Assembly (NCBI RefSeq): GCF_900107755.1
Contig: NZ_FNQR01000002.1
Span: forward strand, 186,001 to 250,000
Source: Thalassobacillus cyri
GTDB taxonomy: Bacteria; Bacillota; Bacilli; Bacillales; Halobacillaceae
Reading direction: 5' to 3'
Length of the DNA stretch: 64,000 nt
Shown: positions 16,386-26,139 of the stretch, one piece after another
Layout: every line of letters begins with the position of its first letter
How positions within the stretch are numbered: position 1 is the first letter of the stretch
Program-made: the position numbers and the translations under genes
The notes under the pieces: generated by a model
What the model was told of the DNA's origin: nothing
Databases searched by the model: none
What the model saw: only the letters and a program-made list of their open reading frames with translations

Positions 16386-17711
16386 TCAAAAAAGCGGGAT
16401 AATCAAGCCGGCTAACAGAAGGATCAACGCTCCGCCTAAACGGGATGAGATTTGTGCGAACGGCATTAGTTCCATCCTTCTGGAAGCGGAAAGGACGGCA
16501 ACATCACCAGTTCCTCCCATATTAGCCATACATAATCCAGCTGTAATAGCTGCTTCAATCGGATAGAATCCGACCAGTTTACCAAGCAGACCAGCTCCAA
16601 TGATGGCACCCAATACCACACCGAATACGGTTAAAATGTATTGCAGCGTCAATGCTTCGATCACTGTATTCAAATCTGTGTAGGCGATTCCGATACCGAA
16701 AAGTAATGCTAGTGTCCAGTTATTAGCAACGAATTTATACCACTGACTCGCGCCATCAATGACATTCTTTGGAATAATATCGGCAATTTTTGCAATTGCA
16801 ACGATGATGATCATCAACGCATAAGGGTGAAGCGGAATCAAATCTCCGAGCAGGTTGCCGATAGCAAAGAAAGTAATGGCCGCAAGCAGCCCGATTCCCA
16901 TTTTTTGAATATCATAGGTTTGTTTTTCCTCTTTGTAATTGAATCCCTGGATCAATTGTCCATTACCAGTTAGAGAAGGCACTTTTTTACCAAGCAGGTT
17001 AAGCATGCTGGCAAGTACAATGGCGAATACATTACCAAGCGCAAGCGCCGGGACAAGCATGGAAATATAGTAGCCAGGGTCATTACCCATCATTTCTGAG
17101 TAGATTTGACTCATTGGCACAGCACCAGCGCCCATGCCGCCGCCCATGATTGGCATGGTGATAACGAGAACCGCATCCCTGATGGAGAACCCGACCAGGG
17201 CACCTAATAGGCCGGCAATCGCCATGGCCCCAATAACAGCACCGAAAATCGGAAGGAAGTAGCGCAATCCTACTTTTACAAGAATCTTTTTATTCATACC
17301 AAGAATACTTCCAGTAATCAAAGCAGCGATATAGAAGTTAAGAAAACCGCCATCTTTCATGAATTCCGTCATGGAAGTTACCGATGCTTCCGGCAGCCAT
17401 CCGGCATAGACCATAAATGCGGCACCGAAGATAGCGATGATCGCACCGCCGCCAAGAAAGGTTCGGACGATCGGTGTACGGTCGCCGACGAAACCTAACA
17501 GTTCTCCGAAAACCATCATGACAAGTAAGCTTCCGATCATCCCACCGGGCAGGCTGCCTGTATACAGGCTTAAAATCGTGATAGCTGCAAAAACCCCGAA
17601 CCAAAGAATCGGAATTTCAAAAATCGAAAGTCTTTTCTTTTCATTGTGCATTTCCGTGACTTGGGCGTCCGTCTGTCGTTCGTACTCGAGCTCTCTGGCT
17701 GTTTGAGGCAT
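16386..17711 (-). CDS. maeN: Na+:dicarboxylate (malate/citrate) symporter, 2-HCT family
   Basis: 441 residues starting at ATG 17711 after AAAGGAG. Membership of the 2-hydroxycarboxylate transporter family is shown by the two Gly-rich reentrant-loop motifs TMPIMGGGMGAGAVPMSQIY and CMANMGGTGDVAVLSASRR, plus about eleven hydrophobic segments. B. subtilis MaeN takes up malate with Na+ and is induced by MalK/MalR; a matching two-component system is encoded 3 kb downstream on the same strand. The upstream region has a CcpA-type cre and a dyad that could serve the activator. Citrate as substrate (CitS) is an alternative. Confidence 0.87.
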   Translation of the reverse strand: MPQTARELEYERQTDAQVTEMHNEKKRLSIFEIPILWFGVFAAITILSLYTGSLPGGMIGSLLVMMVFGELLGFVGDRTPIVRTFLGGGAIIAIFGAAFMVYAGWLPEASVTSMTEFMKDGGFLNFYIAALITGSILGMNKKILVKVGLRYFLPIFGAVIGAMAIAGLLGALVGFSIRDAVLVITMPIMGGGMGAGAVPMSQIYSEMMGNDPGYYISMLVPALALGNVFAIVLASMLNLLGKKVPSLTGNGQLIQGFNYKEEKQTYDIQKMGIGLLAAITFFAIGNLLGDLIPLHPYALMIIIVAIAKIADIIPKNVIDGASQWYKFVANNWTLALLFGIGIAYTDLNTVIEALTLQYILTVFGVVLGAIIGAGLLGKLVGFYPIEAAITAGLCMANMGGTGDVAVLSASRRMELMPFAQISSRLGGALILLLAGLIIPLF

Positions 17712-17750
17712 TTCGACCACTCCTTTTCAAAATAGTTAAAACAATAGGTT

Positions 17751-17764
17751 CGTAAACGCTTTCA
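17751..17764 (-). promoter_or_regulatory. CcpA cre site upstream of maeN
   Basis: The minus strand reads TGAAAGCGTTTACG, matching the cre consensus TGWAARCGYTWNCW at all but the last position. It lies 40-53 bases before the ATG, which would give repression by preferred sugars. Confidence 0.65.
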
Positions 17765-17799
17765 TGTCTGTGTTTTAAATAATAAGAAAATTCACAGAA

Positions 17800-17818
17800 G
17801 TTTCACATGTTATGAAAC
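17800..17818. promoter_or_regulatory. Dyad, possible MalR operator
   Basis: GTTTCA (17800-17805), seven bases, TGAAAC (17813-17818). Its location upstream of the symporter suggests an activator site; no experimental consensus was available for comparison. Confidence 0.35.
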
Positions 17819-17981
17819 TATTGATAGTATTGTAATTAAAAAAAGCAACCGGAAAGGTTTCTTTTACAACTGTTATGTATGTTTATTTTTAAATATCGAT
17901 CGCAGAGAACTGCCTGTACTTCACTGGTGTATCTTATGATATGCTCCTACTATCAATATTTTCCAATGTGCTAGAGTATAG

Positions 17982-18500
<519 letters not shown>

Positions 18501-18519
18501 ATGCAAAGGAGATGTCACA

Positions 18520-19080
18520 TTGATAACGAAAAAACAAAAGTTTTTATCAGAAACTGAACGTTTAGTATTAAGACCCTTTCATAACAATGACTATGAACGG
18601 TGGGTCGAAGGGTTCCGCAACAGGCTCCCTTCCCAGTATAAATATGACGGCAATGGCATGGATTTGAGCGGATGGACACAAGAAAAGTTCAATGAGGTTG
18701 TTTCAAAATTTCAAGGATTAGCTGAGCAGGATGAAGCCTATGTTTTTGGTGTTTTTCGGAAAGAGGACCAGAAACACATCGGTAAGGTTGAGTTTAGTAC
18801 CCTCATGAGAGATGAATTTCAATGGGGACTTCTGGGATATCGGATTCACAACCAATTCTGGAGCAACGGCTATGGTAAAGAAGCGGTCAAGGAAGGATTA
18901 AATATCGCCTTCCATGATCTTGGTTTCCATCGCATTGAAGCTCACATTAATTTAGATAATACACCATCGATTCGATTAGCAGAGGGCGTGGGAATGACGT
19001 ATGAATGTACAAGGAAGGAATTTATTTATGAATGTAACGACTGGACCGATAATCTCGTGTATTACATGAATTCAATATAA
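18520..19080 (+). CDS. GNAT acetyltransferase, RimJ/RimL-type
   Basis: 186 residues. I choose TTG 18520 because AAAGGAG lies nine bases upstream and the protein then begins LITKKQKFLSETERLVLRPF, the usual RimJ/RimL opening. The acetyl-CoA binding region is LGYRIHNQFWSNGYGKEAVKEG and LGFHRIEAHINLDNTPSIRLAE follows. The substrate is unknown. It directly follows a decayed GNAT gene of a different subgroup. Confidence 0.83.
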   Translation: MITKKQKFLSETERLVLRPFHNNDYERWVEGFRNRLPSQYKYDGNGMDLSGWTQEKFNEVVSKFQGLAEQDEAYVFGVFRKEDQKHIGKVEFSTLMRDEFQWGLLGYRIHNQFWSNGYGKEAVKEGLNIAFHDLGFHRIEAHINLDNTPSIRLAEGVGMTYECTRKEFIYECNDWTDNLVYYMNSI

Positions 19081-19257
19081 CCAGTAATTACGATCGGACG
19101 CAATCCCCATGTCATTGAATTACGCTTGCTCGACAATAATTATTATAAGGTTTGTTTAAATAAGGCATCGATGTTTGCTTTACTGAAACAAAAGCAGTTT
19201 TTTAAGAACAATAAATAGAAAGATTATTAAGTTTGATAATGGGGAGGGGGAGTTAAA

Positions 19258-19686
19258 TTGCATCCAATTACCGTAATAGAAATTGCAGGGTCCTTTATTT
19301 TGGTAATTGTTATTTTTGTAATTGCACGCTTATTGCCTAAGCAAATGAGAAAACTTAGTTTAATTATCGCGTCTTTATTATCTGCACTATTGCTATTATT
19401 CTTTACTATTCGTCCTCACTGGGTTGATTACCAAGTATCAAAAAAGATCGAACAACTAAATCAATATCTAGCAGAAAAATATCCTAATCAAGAATGGACG
19501 ATTAGCCGAAAAGAAGGCAGGCAATATAACCCTTATCACTTAGAAGTTGAATTTGAAAATGAAAAAGATTGGATATATACCTATTCAGTGGCAAATGAAA
19601 AGAATATTTGCCAAAATGTCTGGACCCCGACAGAGGGCAAGTTTCCACAGGAAGGGAAGCATTATGAAAGTAATCACTGTAAATAA
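19258..19686 (+). CDS. Membrane-anchored protein of unknown function
   Basis: 142 residues starting at TTG 19258 with GGGGAGGGGG upstream. Two transmembrane segments (about residues 8-26 and 33-50) are followed by a soluble domain with YPNQEWTISRKEGRQYNPYHLEVEF, a pattern seen in small secreted or membrane proteins of Bacillaceae. Two Cys residues occur (NICQNVW and NHCK). I do not recognise a named family. Base composition is AT-richer than its neighbours. Confidence 0.68.
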   Translation: MHPITVIEIAGSFILVIVIFVIARLLPKQMRKLSLIIASLLSALLLLFFTIRPHWVDYQVSKKIEQLNQYLAEKYPNQEWTISRKEGRQYNPYHLEVEFENEKDWIYTYSVANEKNICQNVWTPTEGKFPQEGKHYESNHCK

Positions 19687-19834
19687 ACCATATTCTTTCC
19701 TCAACAAACGATGTTTAGTAGAAGATTCACTAAAGGATATCTCGATATCGAGCCTTACGGTTAAGAAGGAATTAACGCCCATTTTATTGAAATCTTTATT
19801 ATCTAACTTATACACAAAATAGGAGGAAGAAATA

Positions 19835-20317
19835 ATGACTATCAAAACTGCTGATTTATGTGATGAATATCCAAACAAGCTAAGTATCGTCGATCCTTCA
19901 TTTTTAAGTTTTGGTAAAGAGAAAAGTTTTTTTGGTCCTATTTCCACAGTTAAGGTGAAAGACGATAATGTCCTTGTCAGGAGGGCGTTAGAAACCATTC
20001 CACCTGGAAACGTGCTAGTAGTCGATGGAGCGGCTTCAAAAAATTGCGCGTTGATGGGTGGTAACCTGGCAGAAATAGCAGCACAAAGAGGGTTAGCGGG
20101 AGTTATTATCAATGGGTATATTCGAGATTCACTTGAAGTATGTGAAACCGATACTGGGGTAATCGCTTTAGGCACCATTCCTTTGAAAAGCAAAAAAGAA
20201 GGGAAAGGACAGGAAAATATCACGTTAGAATTCGGTAATATCACCTGGAATCCGGGCGATTATGTTTATGTGGACGAAGATGGGATAGTCGTAGCATCAG
20301 AAAAGCTGGATATGTGA
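19835..20317 (+). CDS. RraA family protein (HMG/oxaloacetate aldolase-like)
   Basis: 160 residues after an AGGAGGAAG ribosome binding site. The RraA fold is recognised from MTIKTADLCDEYP, the binding-site signature NCALMGGNLAEIAAQRGLAG followed by VIINGYIRD, and the C-terminal PGDYVYVDEDGIVVAS. E. coli RraA inhibits RNase E; other members are divalent-metal 4-hydroxy-4-methyl-2-oxoglutarate/oxaloacetate aldolases. Residues around GGNLAEIAA-x20-RD are compatible with the aldolase site. In a host without RNase E and next to dicarboxylate genes, an enzymatic role on oxaloacetate-type compounds seems more likely, but this is inference. Confidence 0.85.
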   Translation: MTIKTADLCDEYPNKLSIVDPSFLSFGKEKSFFGPISTVKVKDDNVLVRRALETIPPGNVLVVDGAASKNCALMGGNLAEIAAQRGLAGVIINGYIRDSLEVCETDTGVIALGTIPLKSKKEGKGQENITLEFGNITWNPGDYVYVDEDGIVVASEKLDM

Positions 20318-20370
20318 TAAACAAAAGCTCTAACCCTTAATAAATAATTGGTGGCTTCAATAGAATAACG

Positions 20371-20405
20371 AGGGAACTTCTCAAATCAGGAAGTTCCCTT
20401 TTTTA
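20371..20405. terminator. Bidirectional terminator
   Basis: AGGGAACTTC (20371-20380) pairs with GAAGTTCCCT next to a T-run, between convergent rraA-like and malR-like genes. Confidence 0.85.
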
Positions 20406-20410
20406 GATTC

Positions 20411-21130
20411 TTATAAATAAGAAGCAATAATATGTTGCTTCTCCTCATGAAGCCGATATTGGTAGATGGGGCGTCCGACTCCGTATATCAAGTCTTCTTC
20501 CAAATAACCAATTTCTGAAAGGAATTTTAAATATTTCCTTACCGATACCCGCGAAATATTTGCTGCTTCAGCAATATCCTCGGTTGAAAAATCCCGCCTT
20601 TCATTGGAAAGGATTGCTTCATTAATCGTCTGCAATGTATTTTTCGTGAGACCTTTTGGCAGTTGCTGCGGTCTTGGCTGGCCGTAAGCAGGCTGGCTGC
20701 TTTTTTTTCGAAATAAACGGTCAAGTTCCTGCTGACTGACGCTGCTTTTATGATGAAGTTTATAATAGTTATGTTTGTATTGCGTGAGCGCTTCATGGAA
20801 GCGGTCGAATTCAAAGGGCTTTATTAAATAATCGATCGCCCCAAGCCTTAATGACTGCTGAATCTGCTCAATATCAGAAGCGGCAGTAATCAGAATGACA
20901 TCAACATCTTCGTTTTGTTCCCGGATCTGCCTTAAAAAATCGATACCATTCAATCCTGGCATATAAACATCGAGCAGTATCAAATCTACTTTCGTTTCCG
21001 CCATATGGACGGTTGCCTCATCTATGTTTGCCGCCACTCCACTGAGGGTGAAGCTGTCCAACTGCTCTACATATTGCTTGTTGAGAGCAGCTACCATTGG
21101 ATCATCTTCCACGATCAGTACCTTGATCAT
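20411..21130 (-). CDS. malR: MalR/DctR-like response regulator
   Basis: 239 residues. ATG 21130 is chosen because the AGGAGG within TCAGGAGGTGATGGCA lies eight bases before it. The receiver domain has phosphoacceptor Asp in LILLDVYMPGLNG and the Lys of YLIKPFEFDRF; the C-terminal part carries a helix-turn-helix (TEDIAEAANISRVSVRKYLKFL) typical of CitB/DcuR/MalR regulators. The gene overlaps the kinase 3' end by about 29 bases, so they are coupled. By homology it would activate the malate symporter at 16386-17711. Confidence 0.85.
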   Translation of the reverse strand: MIKVLIVEDDPMVAALNKQYVEQLDSFTLSGVAANIDEATVHMAETKVDLILLDVYMPGLNGIDFLRQIREQNEDVDVILITAASDIEQIQQSLRLGAIDYLIKPFEFDRFHEALTQYKHNYYKLHHKSSVSQQELDRLFRKKSSQPAYGQPRPQQLPKGLTKNTLQTINEAILSNERRDFSTEDIAEAANISRVSVRKYLKFLSEIGYLEEDLIYGVGRPIYQYRLHEEKQHIIASYL

Positions 21131-22733
21131 TGCCATCACCTCCTGATTCATAAGGGACTATGATTGAAAAAGTTGTTCCTTGCCCTGGAGAGGAGTCGAC
21201 TTCAATCGATCCTTCCAGCTGCTCTACACTGTTTGTTGCAAGGTAGAGGCCAAAGCCACGATGAGATCCTTCTTTGGTGGAAATTCCTTTCTGGAAAACT
21301 TCTTCTTGTTTATCTTCAGCTATCCCGACTCCCGTGTCGATTACGGTCATCGTCAACAGTTCATCAATATAAGATAATTCGAGCGTAATGTCTTTTTGCT
21401 TCGAATGGCTGACACTTTCAATGGCATTATCGATAATATTACCAAGAATCGTAATCAGCTCATGGGTCAAGGAAGGGTCATCGGGTTTCGGTATTGTTGT
21501 TTCACAATGGATTGTAAAATCAACATGGGCTTCCCGGGCGTAACTGATTTTTCCTATAATAAAGCCGGCAAACGCTGGATCCTTTATGGAACGTGTGACA
21601 TTGCCGACTTCATGAGCCTGGTGGTCGACGAGTTTGCTGATGAAGCTTTTTACTTGATCGTATTCTTCTAACTTGATCATACCAAGCAGTACATGCAGCT
21701 GGTTCATGAACTCATGGGATTGCGCTCGTAGCGTATCCGCATACATCTGGACACCGGTAAGCTCTTCAGCTAATTGGTTGACCTCTGTTTTATCACGGAA
21801 CGTAGCGATGGCGCCGACGACCTGTTCGCTTACCACAATCGGGACACGGTTGGTGATGATGGACACGCCATTGATGACTTGCTCCTCATCAAGATCAGGG
21901 TGCGGGTTTCTTAAAACATCAGCCAGCATTGTTCCCGGTAAAAATTCATGGATGTTCACCCCGATTGGTTCTTTATCCATCAGCCCGGCTTTTTTAAAAA
22001 TCCGCCTTGCAGACCTGTTTACAAGCACGATGGTGGCGTCTTTGTCGATGGCAATAATCCCTTCATGGACGGAATGGAGCATCTGATTCCTTTCTTCGTG
22101 AATCCTAGCGATTGCATATGGCTCTAAACCGAACAAGCTTTTTTTTATATAGTTAGCCAGCAGGAAAGCACCGATGATGCCGACAATCACACCGATAACG
22201 GAACCTATGATGATCTGCAACTGGCTTTGTTGGATGGAAGATTCCACCGCTTGCAGCGAGATACCGACCGCTACCGCTCCGACTTGTTTCTGTTCTTCAC
22301 CATAAATCGGCGTAAACGCACGCAATGATTTTCCAAGCGTACCTGTCGATCTGGACGTATACGCTTTCCCCTGAAGGACACGTTTCTCGTCACCGCCGAC
22401 AAAATGATTGCCAATCCGGTCCGGTTCCGGGTGGGATTTCCTGATGCCGTCCATATCCATGACGACCACAAACATGACATCAGCAGCATCCTGGATCGTC
22501 ATCGCATAATCCTGGATGTTTTCTTCCTGAGCCTCGTTCTGCAATCCATTTTTAACCACCTGAGACTCTGCTACCGTACGTGAGACGATGATAGCTTTTT
22601 CCTCTAATTGCTCTTCTATATTTTCACTTGTTGTATTGGTAATAAGAATATCAGTGATCAATAAAGAAACTAATACGACTAGGCAGACAAATAATATGAT
22701 CATCGTGCTTAGTTTGAACCGGGGTTTTGGCAA
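21102..22733 (-). CDS. malK: MalK/DcuS/CitA-family sensor histidine kinase
   Basis: 543 residues; TTG start at 22733 with GGAGGTG nine bases upstream. Layout: TM1 (about 10-30), extracytoplasmic PASc sensor domain (about 35-170) with the ligand-site-like SHPEPDRIGNHFVGGDE, TM2 (about 173-195), cytoplasmic PAS (about 215-325), SPOB-type dimerisation helix with phosphoacceptor His in RAQSHEFMNQLHVLLGM, and HATPase (ELITILGNIIDNAIES, GVGIAEDKQ, GFGLYLATN). This architecture is that of C4-dicarboxylate/citrate sensors. Malate is the most likely ligand given the maeN-like gene nearby. Confidence 0.87.
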   Translation of the reverse strand: MPKPRFKLSTMIILFVCLVVLVSLLITDILITNTTSENIEEQLEEKAIIVSRTVAESQVVKNGLQNEAQEENIQDYAMTIQDAADVMFVVVMDMDGIRKSHPEPDRIGNHFVGGDEKRVLQGKAYTSRSTGTLGKSLRAFTPIYGEEQKQVGAVAVGISLQAVESSIQQSQLQIIIGSVIGVIVGIIGAFLLANYIKKSLFGLEPYAIARIHEERNQMLHSVHEGIIAIDKDATIVLVNRSARRIFKKAGLMDKEPIGVNIHEFLPGTMLADVLRNPHPDLDEEQVINGVSIITNRVPIVVSEQVVGAIATFRDKTEVNQLAEELTGVQMYADTLRAQSHEFMNQLHVLLGMIKLEEYDQVKSFISKLVDHQAHEVGNVTRSIKDPAFAGFIIGKISYAREAHVDFTIHCETTIPKPDDPSLTHELITILGNIIDNAIESVSHSKQKDITLELSYIDELLTMTVIDTGVGIAEDKQEEVFQKGISTKEGSHRGFGLYLATNSVEQLEGSIEVDSSPGQGTTFSIIVPYESGGDGNDQGTDRGR

Positions 22734-22807
22734 TGGTTGTCACCTCCAATTTGGAGAAAGGAATGAATAGGTCTATTTTACACTTTGAAGATAAACATTG
22801 GTAAAGG

Positions 22808-22870
22808 GGTAAAGTATAAGAAAAACTAAACTTTCGATATAAGGACTTGGGGATAAGTCAGTTTTTTAAA
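22808..22870 (+). repeat. Dispersed intergenic element, copy B
   Basis: GTAAAGTATAAGAAAAACTA to GACTTGGGGATAAGTCAG and a T-run aligns with copy A at 13045-13112. It lies between malK and the small ORF at 22996. Confidence 0.5.
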
Positions 22871-22995
22871 TAAGAGGAATCGTATGGCTGAAAGGGTGTG
22901 AAAATCTATGCTCACCCCTGACATACATAAAGACCACTATTTGTATCATTATAAACATGGAAAGACAAAAGCTAAACTAGAAAGGATATGATCGT

Positions 22996-23274
22996 ATGGA
23001 TGAGAAGAAAAAGACATCAAAAAGACGGCAATTAGAAGTCGAAACAAGAGACAACAAAGAAGTAGAGCTTGAAACAGCACACCCAGGGCTGAAGGAGTAT
23101 AGTGTACAAAACGATAACTTTGCGTCTGGAGAAAATAGCTATTTAAATGAACAACCAAGTGATTTTGATGACAGGGAAGAAAATGGGGTAGCGTTTTCTG
23201 AGGAGCTGGCTGATGGCGGCGAACGAAACGAATTTGCAAGCGGACAAACGGGAAATAACTTCGGCGATCTATAA
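22996..23274 (+). CDS. Small hydrophilic protein of unknown function (92 aa)
   Basis: ATG 22996 with AAAGGAT eight bases upstream and a terminator after the stop. The product is basic for its first ten residues (MDEKKKTSKRR), then strongly acidic and Asn/Glu-rich (EENGVAFSEELADGGERNEF) with no signal peptide or membrane segment. I do not recognise a family. Codon use looks normal, and the gene lies next to the spore gene sspH, with which it converges. Confidence 0.62.
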   Translation: MDEKKKTSKRRQLEVETRDNKEVELETAHPGLKEYSVQNDNFASGENSYLNEQPSDFDDREENGVAFSEELADGGERNEFASGQTGNNFGDL

Positions 23275-23292
23275 TTGAAGGTGGAAAAGGCA

Positions 23293-23319
23293 GAACCCGC
23301 CACGGTAAGGTGGTGGGTT
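23293..23319. terminator. Bidirectional terminator
   Basis: AACCCGCCAC pairs with GTGGTGGGTT between the convergent 92-residue ORF and sspH. Confidence 0.75.
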
Positions 23320-23325
23320 CAATTC

Positions 23326-23505
23326 TTACTGTTCCTGTAAATTATCTACAGGAACACTTTGTTTTTGTTCTGGATTGTTAAGAGGGTGGATGGTAGCTGT
23401 TCCGCTTGTTTCGTCGACGTGTTCGATGTAGACGCTTTCTCCGTTATAGGTCACCTGAACCATATCGGACGAAAAAGCAATATCCTGTGCTCGTTGGGCG
23501 TTAAT
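23326..23505 (-). CDS. sspH: H-type small acid-soluble spore protein
   Basis: The sequence NAQRAQDIAFSSDMVQVTYN then GESVYIEHVDE and ENPE-like NNPEQ closely resembles B. subtilis SspH (MNIQRAKEIAASSDMVEVTY). H-type SASPs are minor proteins of the spore core, made in the forespore. No ATG or TTG is available: a GTG at 23514 lies inside the AAGGAGGTG ribosome binding site, while ATT at 23505 has ideal eight-base spacing and aligns with the family Met. I therefore infer an ATT start (59 residues). Confidence 0.85.
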   Translation of the reverse strand: MNAQRAQDIAFSSDMVQVTYNGESVYIEHVDETSGTATIHPLNNPEQKQSVPVDNLQEQ

Positions 23506-23729
23506 CGTAATCACCTCCTTTGAAGACAGCGATAATCATACTATTTGTTTTCCATCCATAAGATATACTCGTAATGTTAAAGGGATAGATCATAGCCAGG
23601 AACTTGGTGGTGCCAACACAACCCGCAGGAAATAAGTCCTTTGTTTTGACTTTTATCCCCTGTTTTAGTAAGTTATTATAAAATTCCGATCAATAAAATA
23701 GGATTTATACGATTAAGGGGGGAAGAGGT

Positions 23730-24947
23730 ATTAAAACACTTTGGAAGCGATATAGGGATGTATCGCTGATAGCAAAAATAACGATTGCTCTTATTCTGGG
23801 TATTATAGCGGGGATTATTTTCGGCGAAGGTACAAGTGTGCTGGCACCTTTTGGTGATTTACTGCTCCGTTTATTACAATTCATCATTATTCCATTGATA
23901 TTATTTACATTGATTGTAGGGGTGAACCAGACGCGCCTGGCTAATTTGAGCAGGATGGGCGGAAAAGTATTCCTCTACTACGTCGCTACCTCTGCTCTTG
24001 CTCTGATTGTCGGTTTGACTATTGCGAGCATCATGAAACCGGGCGAAGGAATTACACAGCAGACCGATCAGACAGTGGATGCTGGTGAACATCCTGGCGT
24101 AGCGAGTGTGCTGTTGAATATTGTACCAGAAAATATCGTAACGGCGTTCAGTGAAATGAATCTGCTCGGTATTATTTTCACTGCCCTTGCATTCGGAATC
24201 GCGATTTCTGCCTTGAGAGGGTCAACAGAGCACGGAGCTCTTGGGGAGCATGTCTATAAAATGGCTGATGGACTGAACGAGGCTACGTTCAAAATCATGC
24301 ATGTGATCCTGCAGTATGTACCAGTCGGTATTTTTGCTATCATTGCACAAACAGTGGGCAATCAGGGGATGAACACGATTTTAGAACTGGGGAACATGAT
24401 TGGTGTTCTTTATATAGCGATTATCGTGCAGATTGTCATTTATATTTTACTGATGCTGCTGTTCAAAGTAAGTCCCGGCAATTTCTTTGCTCAAGCCCGG
24501 ACTCCGATGATTACCGCTTTCGTCACCCAAAGCAGCTCCGGAACCTTGCCGCTTACGTTGAATGCCGCTAAAAACCTCGGTATTTCGAAAAGCTTATATG
24601 GCTTCAGCTTGCCGCTTGGAGCAACCATCAATATGGATGGCGCTGCGATCCGAATTGCCGTTTCTGCTGTATTTGCTGCTAACTATACGGGAACAGAACT
24701 TGGTCTCGGAGAAATGCTGGCCATCGTCATTGTCGGTACGCTTGCCTCGATTGGAACGGCAGGGGTCCCAGGTGCAGGGATTGTCATGATTGCTACTGTA
24801 TTCACACAGGTCGGCCTGCCGATGGAAGTCGTCGCATTACTCACATCGATCGATGCACTCGTAGGTATGGGAGCAACAGCCTTGAACGTAACGGGGGATC
24901 TGGCCGGAACGTCTATAATCAATCAGACAGAAAAAGAAGAAAGTTAA
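23730..24947 (+). CDS. Dicarboxylate/amino acid:cation symporter (DAACS family)
   Basis: 405 residues if started at ATT 23730, which follows AAGGGGGG and gives the expected opening (M)KTLWKRYRDVSLIAKITIAL. No ATG, GTG or TTG exists between the upstream stop (23694) and GTG 23838; starting at that GTG would delete the first membrane helix. The DAACS signatures are TQSSSGTLPLTLNAAKNLGI, the NMDGAAI motif (substrate/Na+ site) and AGVPGAGIVM. The family moves glutamate, aspartate or C4-dicarboxylates with Na+ or H+. Eight helices and two reentrant loops fit. Confidence 0.88.
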   Translation: MKTLWKRYRDVSLIAKITIALILGIIAGIIFGEGTSVLAPFGDLLLRLLQFIIIPLILFTLIVGVNQTRLANLSRMGGKVFLYYVATSALALIVGLTIASIMKPGEGITQQTDQTVDAGEHPGVASVLLNIVPENIVTAFSEMNLLGIIFTALAFGIAISALRGSTEHGALGEHVYKMADGLNEATFKIMHVILQYVPVGIFAIIAQTVGNQGMNTILELGNMIGVLYIAIIVQIVIYILLMLLFKVSPGNFFAQARTPMITAFVTQSSSGTLPLTLNAAKNLGISKSLYGFSLPLGATINMDGAAIRIAVSAVFAANYTGTELGLGEMLAIVIVGTLASIGTAGVPGAGIVMIATVFTQVGLPMEVVALLTSIDALVGMGATALNVTGDLAGTSIINQTEKEES

Positions 24948-24950
24948 GGG

Positions 24951-24973
24951 AAGGACCGGTTTTCCGGTCCTTT
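24951..24973 (+). terminator. Terminator after the DAACS gene
   Basis: AAGGACCGG (24951-24959) pairs with CCGGTCCTT, followed by TTTT. Confidence 0.85.
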
Positions 24974-25115
24974 TGTATATTTTGAATACATATTTGTCGA
25001 CAAGCTGAGTTCTCTAGTGGCAAATTTCAACAATTCCTCACACAATTTTCAGAATACGGACAAAAAAATTGCGAAATTCAGGAACTTTTGTAAATAGAGG
25101 GAAGGAGGTGAACGT

Positions 25116-26084
25116 GTGCGCACAAGACCATTGTTATACGTATGTCTAATGGTACTGGCGGTATTTTTCCTTCCAGCCGATACGTTTGCGAATATCGGAA
25201 ATACTCCTGAACAGGCATCGCCACATGCTGATGTAGAAATAGAATCATCGAACCCTGTCGCTGAAGAGACTTCGGAGAAAGGCGAAGAAACATCTCAAGC
25301 TGTCAAAGAACAAGCAGCGGAGAAGGGAAGCCAAGCCTCTGAGACTGCTGAAGAAGCTTCTAATCATGGCAAGCAAATCTCTCAAGAGACGACAGGTAAA
25401 AATATTCAGCTAAATAAAGAAAGCGAACCTGCAGAACCTGTAAAGGATAAAACTTCAACCCTGCCACCTCAGGCAAGTGATAAAGCTTCCGAACTGACAA
25501 ATGAGCTCAAGAGGAAGGCAGATTCTAAGAAGGCAGCAGACAAGAAACAAGTTGAAGATAAACCGCAGGATGAAAAGGGGAGGTCAAAACGTTCGGTAGA
25601 GAAAAGCTCGGGCAAAGGTGAAGAGCAGCCTGCTAAAACAGATAAACATAATAATAGCTCTGCTGATGACCAAGCTGATAAAAAAGAGGATTTGCAGCCA
25701 GTAGGAGCTGAAGCCGAGTCAACGAGCGAAAGAGTTGATACTTCAGCAGCCGATTCAGGAGAGGCGAACACTCAAAAAAATAGTACAGCTATTAATCAGC
25801 AACCGAAAAAACAAGAACAAGAAGAGCCGGCACCACTTCCAGAGCCGAGTAAGGACCCGATCGCTCAGATACATATGACTAAACCAGCTTCGTTCCCGTC
25901 ACCAGTATCTTCGAGCGGAGGCGACTTTGGCGGCCAGACCACTTTTTCTTTGATAAAAGGAAACCTGCCAGGTTCTTTCCAGTTCGTAGCCTCAAATTCT
26001 CAAACAATCGGCAAAAGATCTGAGTTTCTCACAGATCAATGGGTGAATGCACCGCCAGCAGAACCACCGAAAGCCGCTTCTTAA
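25116..26084 (+). CDS. Exported low-complexity acidic/polar protein
   Basis: 322 residues, GTG start (25116) after GGAAGGAGGTG. A signal peptide (LLYVCLMVLAVFFLPADTFA) is followed by about 200 residues rich in Glu, Lys, Ser, Ala and Gln with no globular signature, then a C-terminal segment (SFPSPVSSSGGDFGGQTTF, LIKGNLPGSFQF) that is more ordered and may be a short domain. No LPxTG sorting signal is visible. It may form a two-gene unit with the acidic repeat protein 55 bases downstream. I do not recognise a family. Confidence 0.65.
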   Translation: MRTRPLLYVCLMVLAVFFLPADTFANIGNTPEQASPHADVEIESSNPVAEETSEKGEETSQAVKEQAAEKGSQASETAEEASNHGKQISQETTGKNIQLNKESEPAEPVKDKTSTLPPQASDKASELTNELKRKADSKKAADKKQVEDKPQDEKGRSKRSVEKSSGKGEEQPAKTDKHNNSSADDQADKKEDLQPVGAEAESTSERVDTSAADSGEANTQKNSTAINQQPKKQEQEEPAPLPEPSKDPIAQIHMTKPASFPSPVSSSGGDFGGQTTFSLIKGNLPGSFQFVASNSQTIGKRSEFLTDQWVNAPPAEPPKAAS

Positions 26085-26139
26085 TTTTATATAAGTATCG
26101 AAACTACAGTACTAATAAAAATTAAGGAGCGATTTAATA

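Noticed and set aside
22734-22995. Known metabolite riboswitch before the small ORF
   Set aside because: I could not match the sequence to any riboswitch consensus I know; only similarity to copy A was supported.
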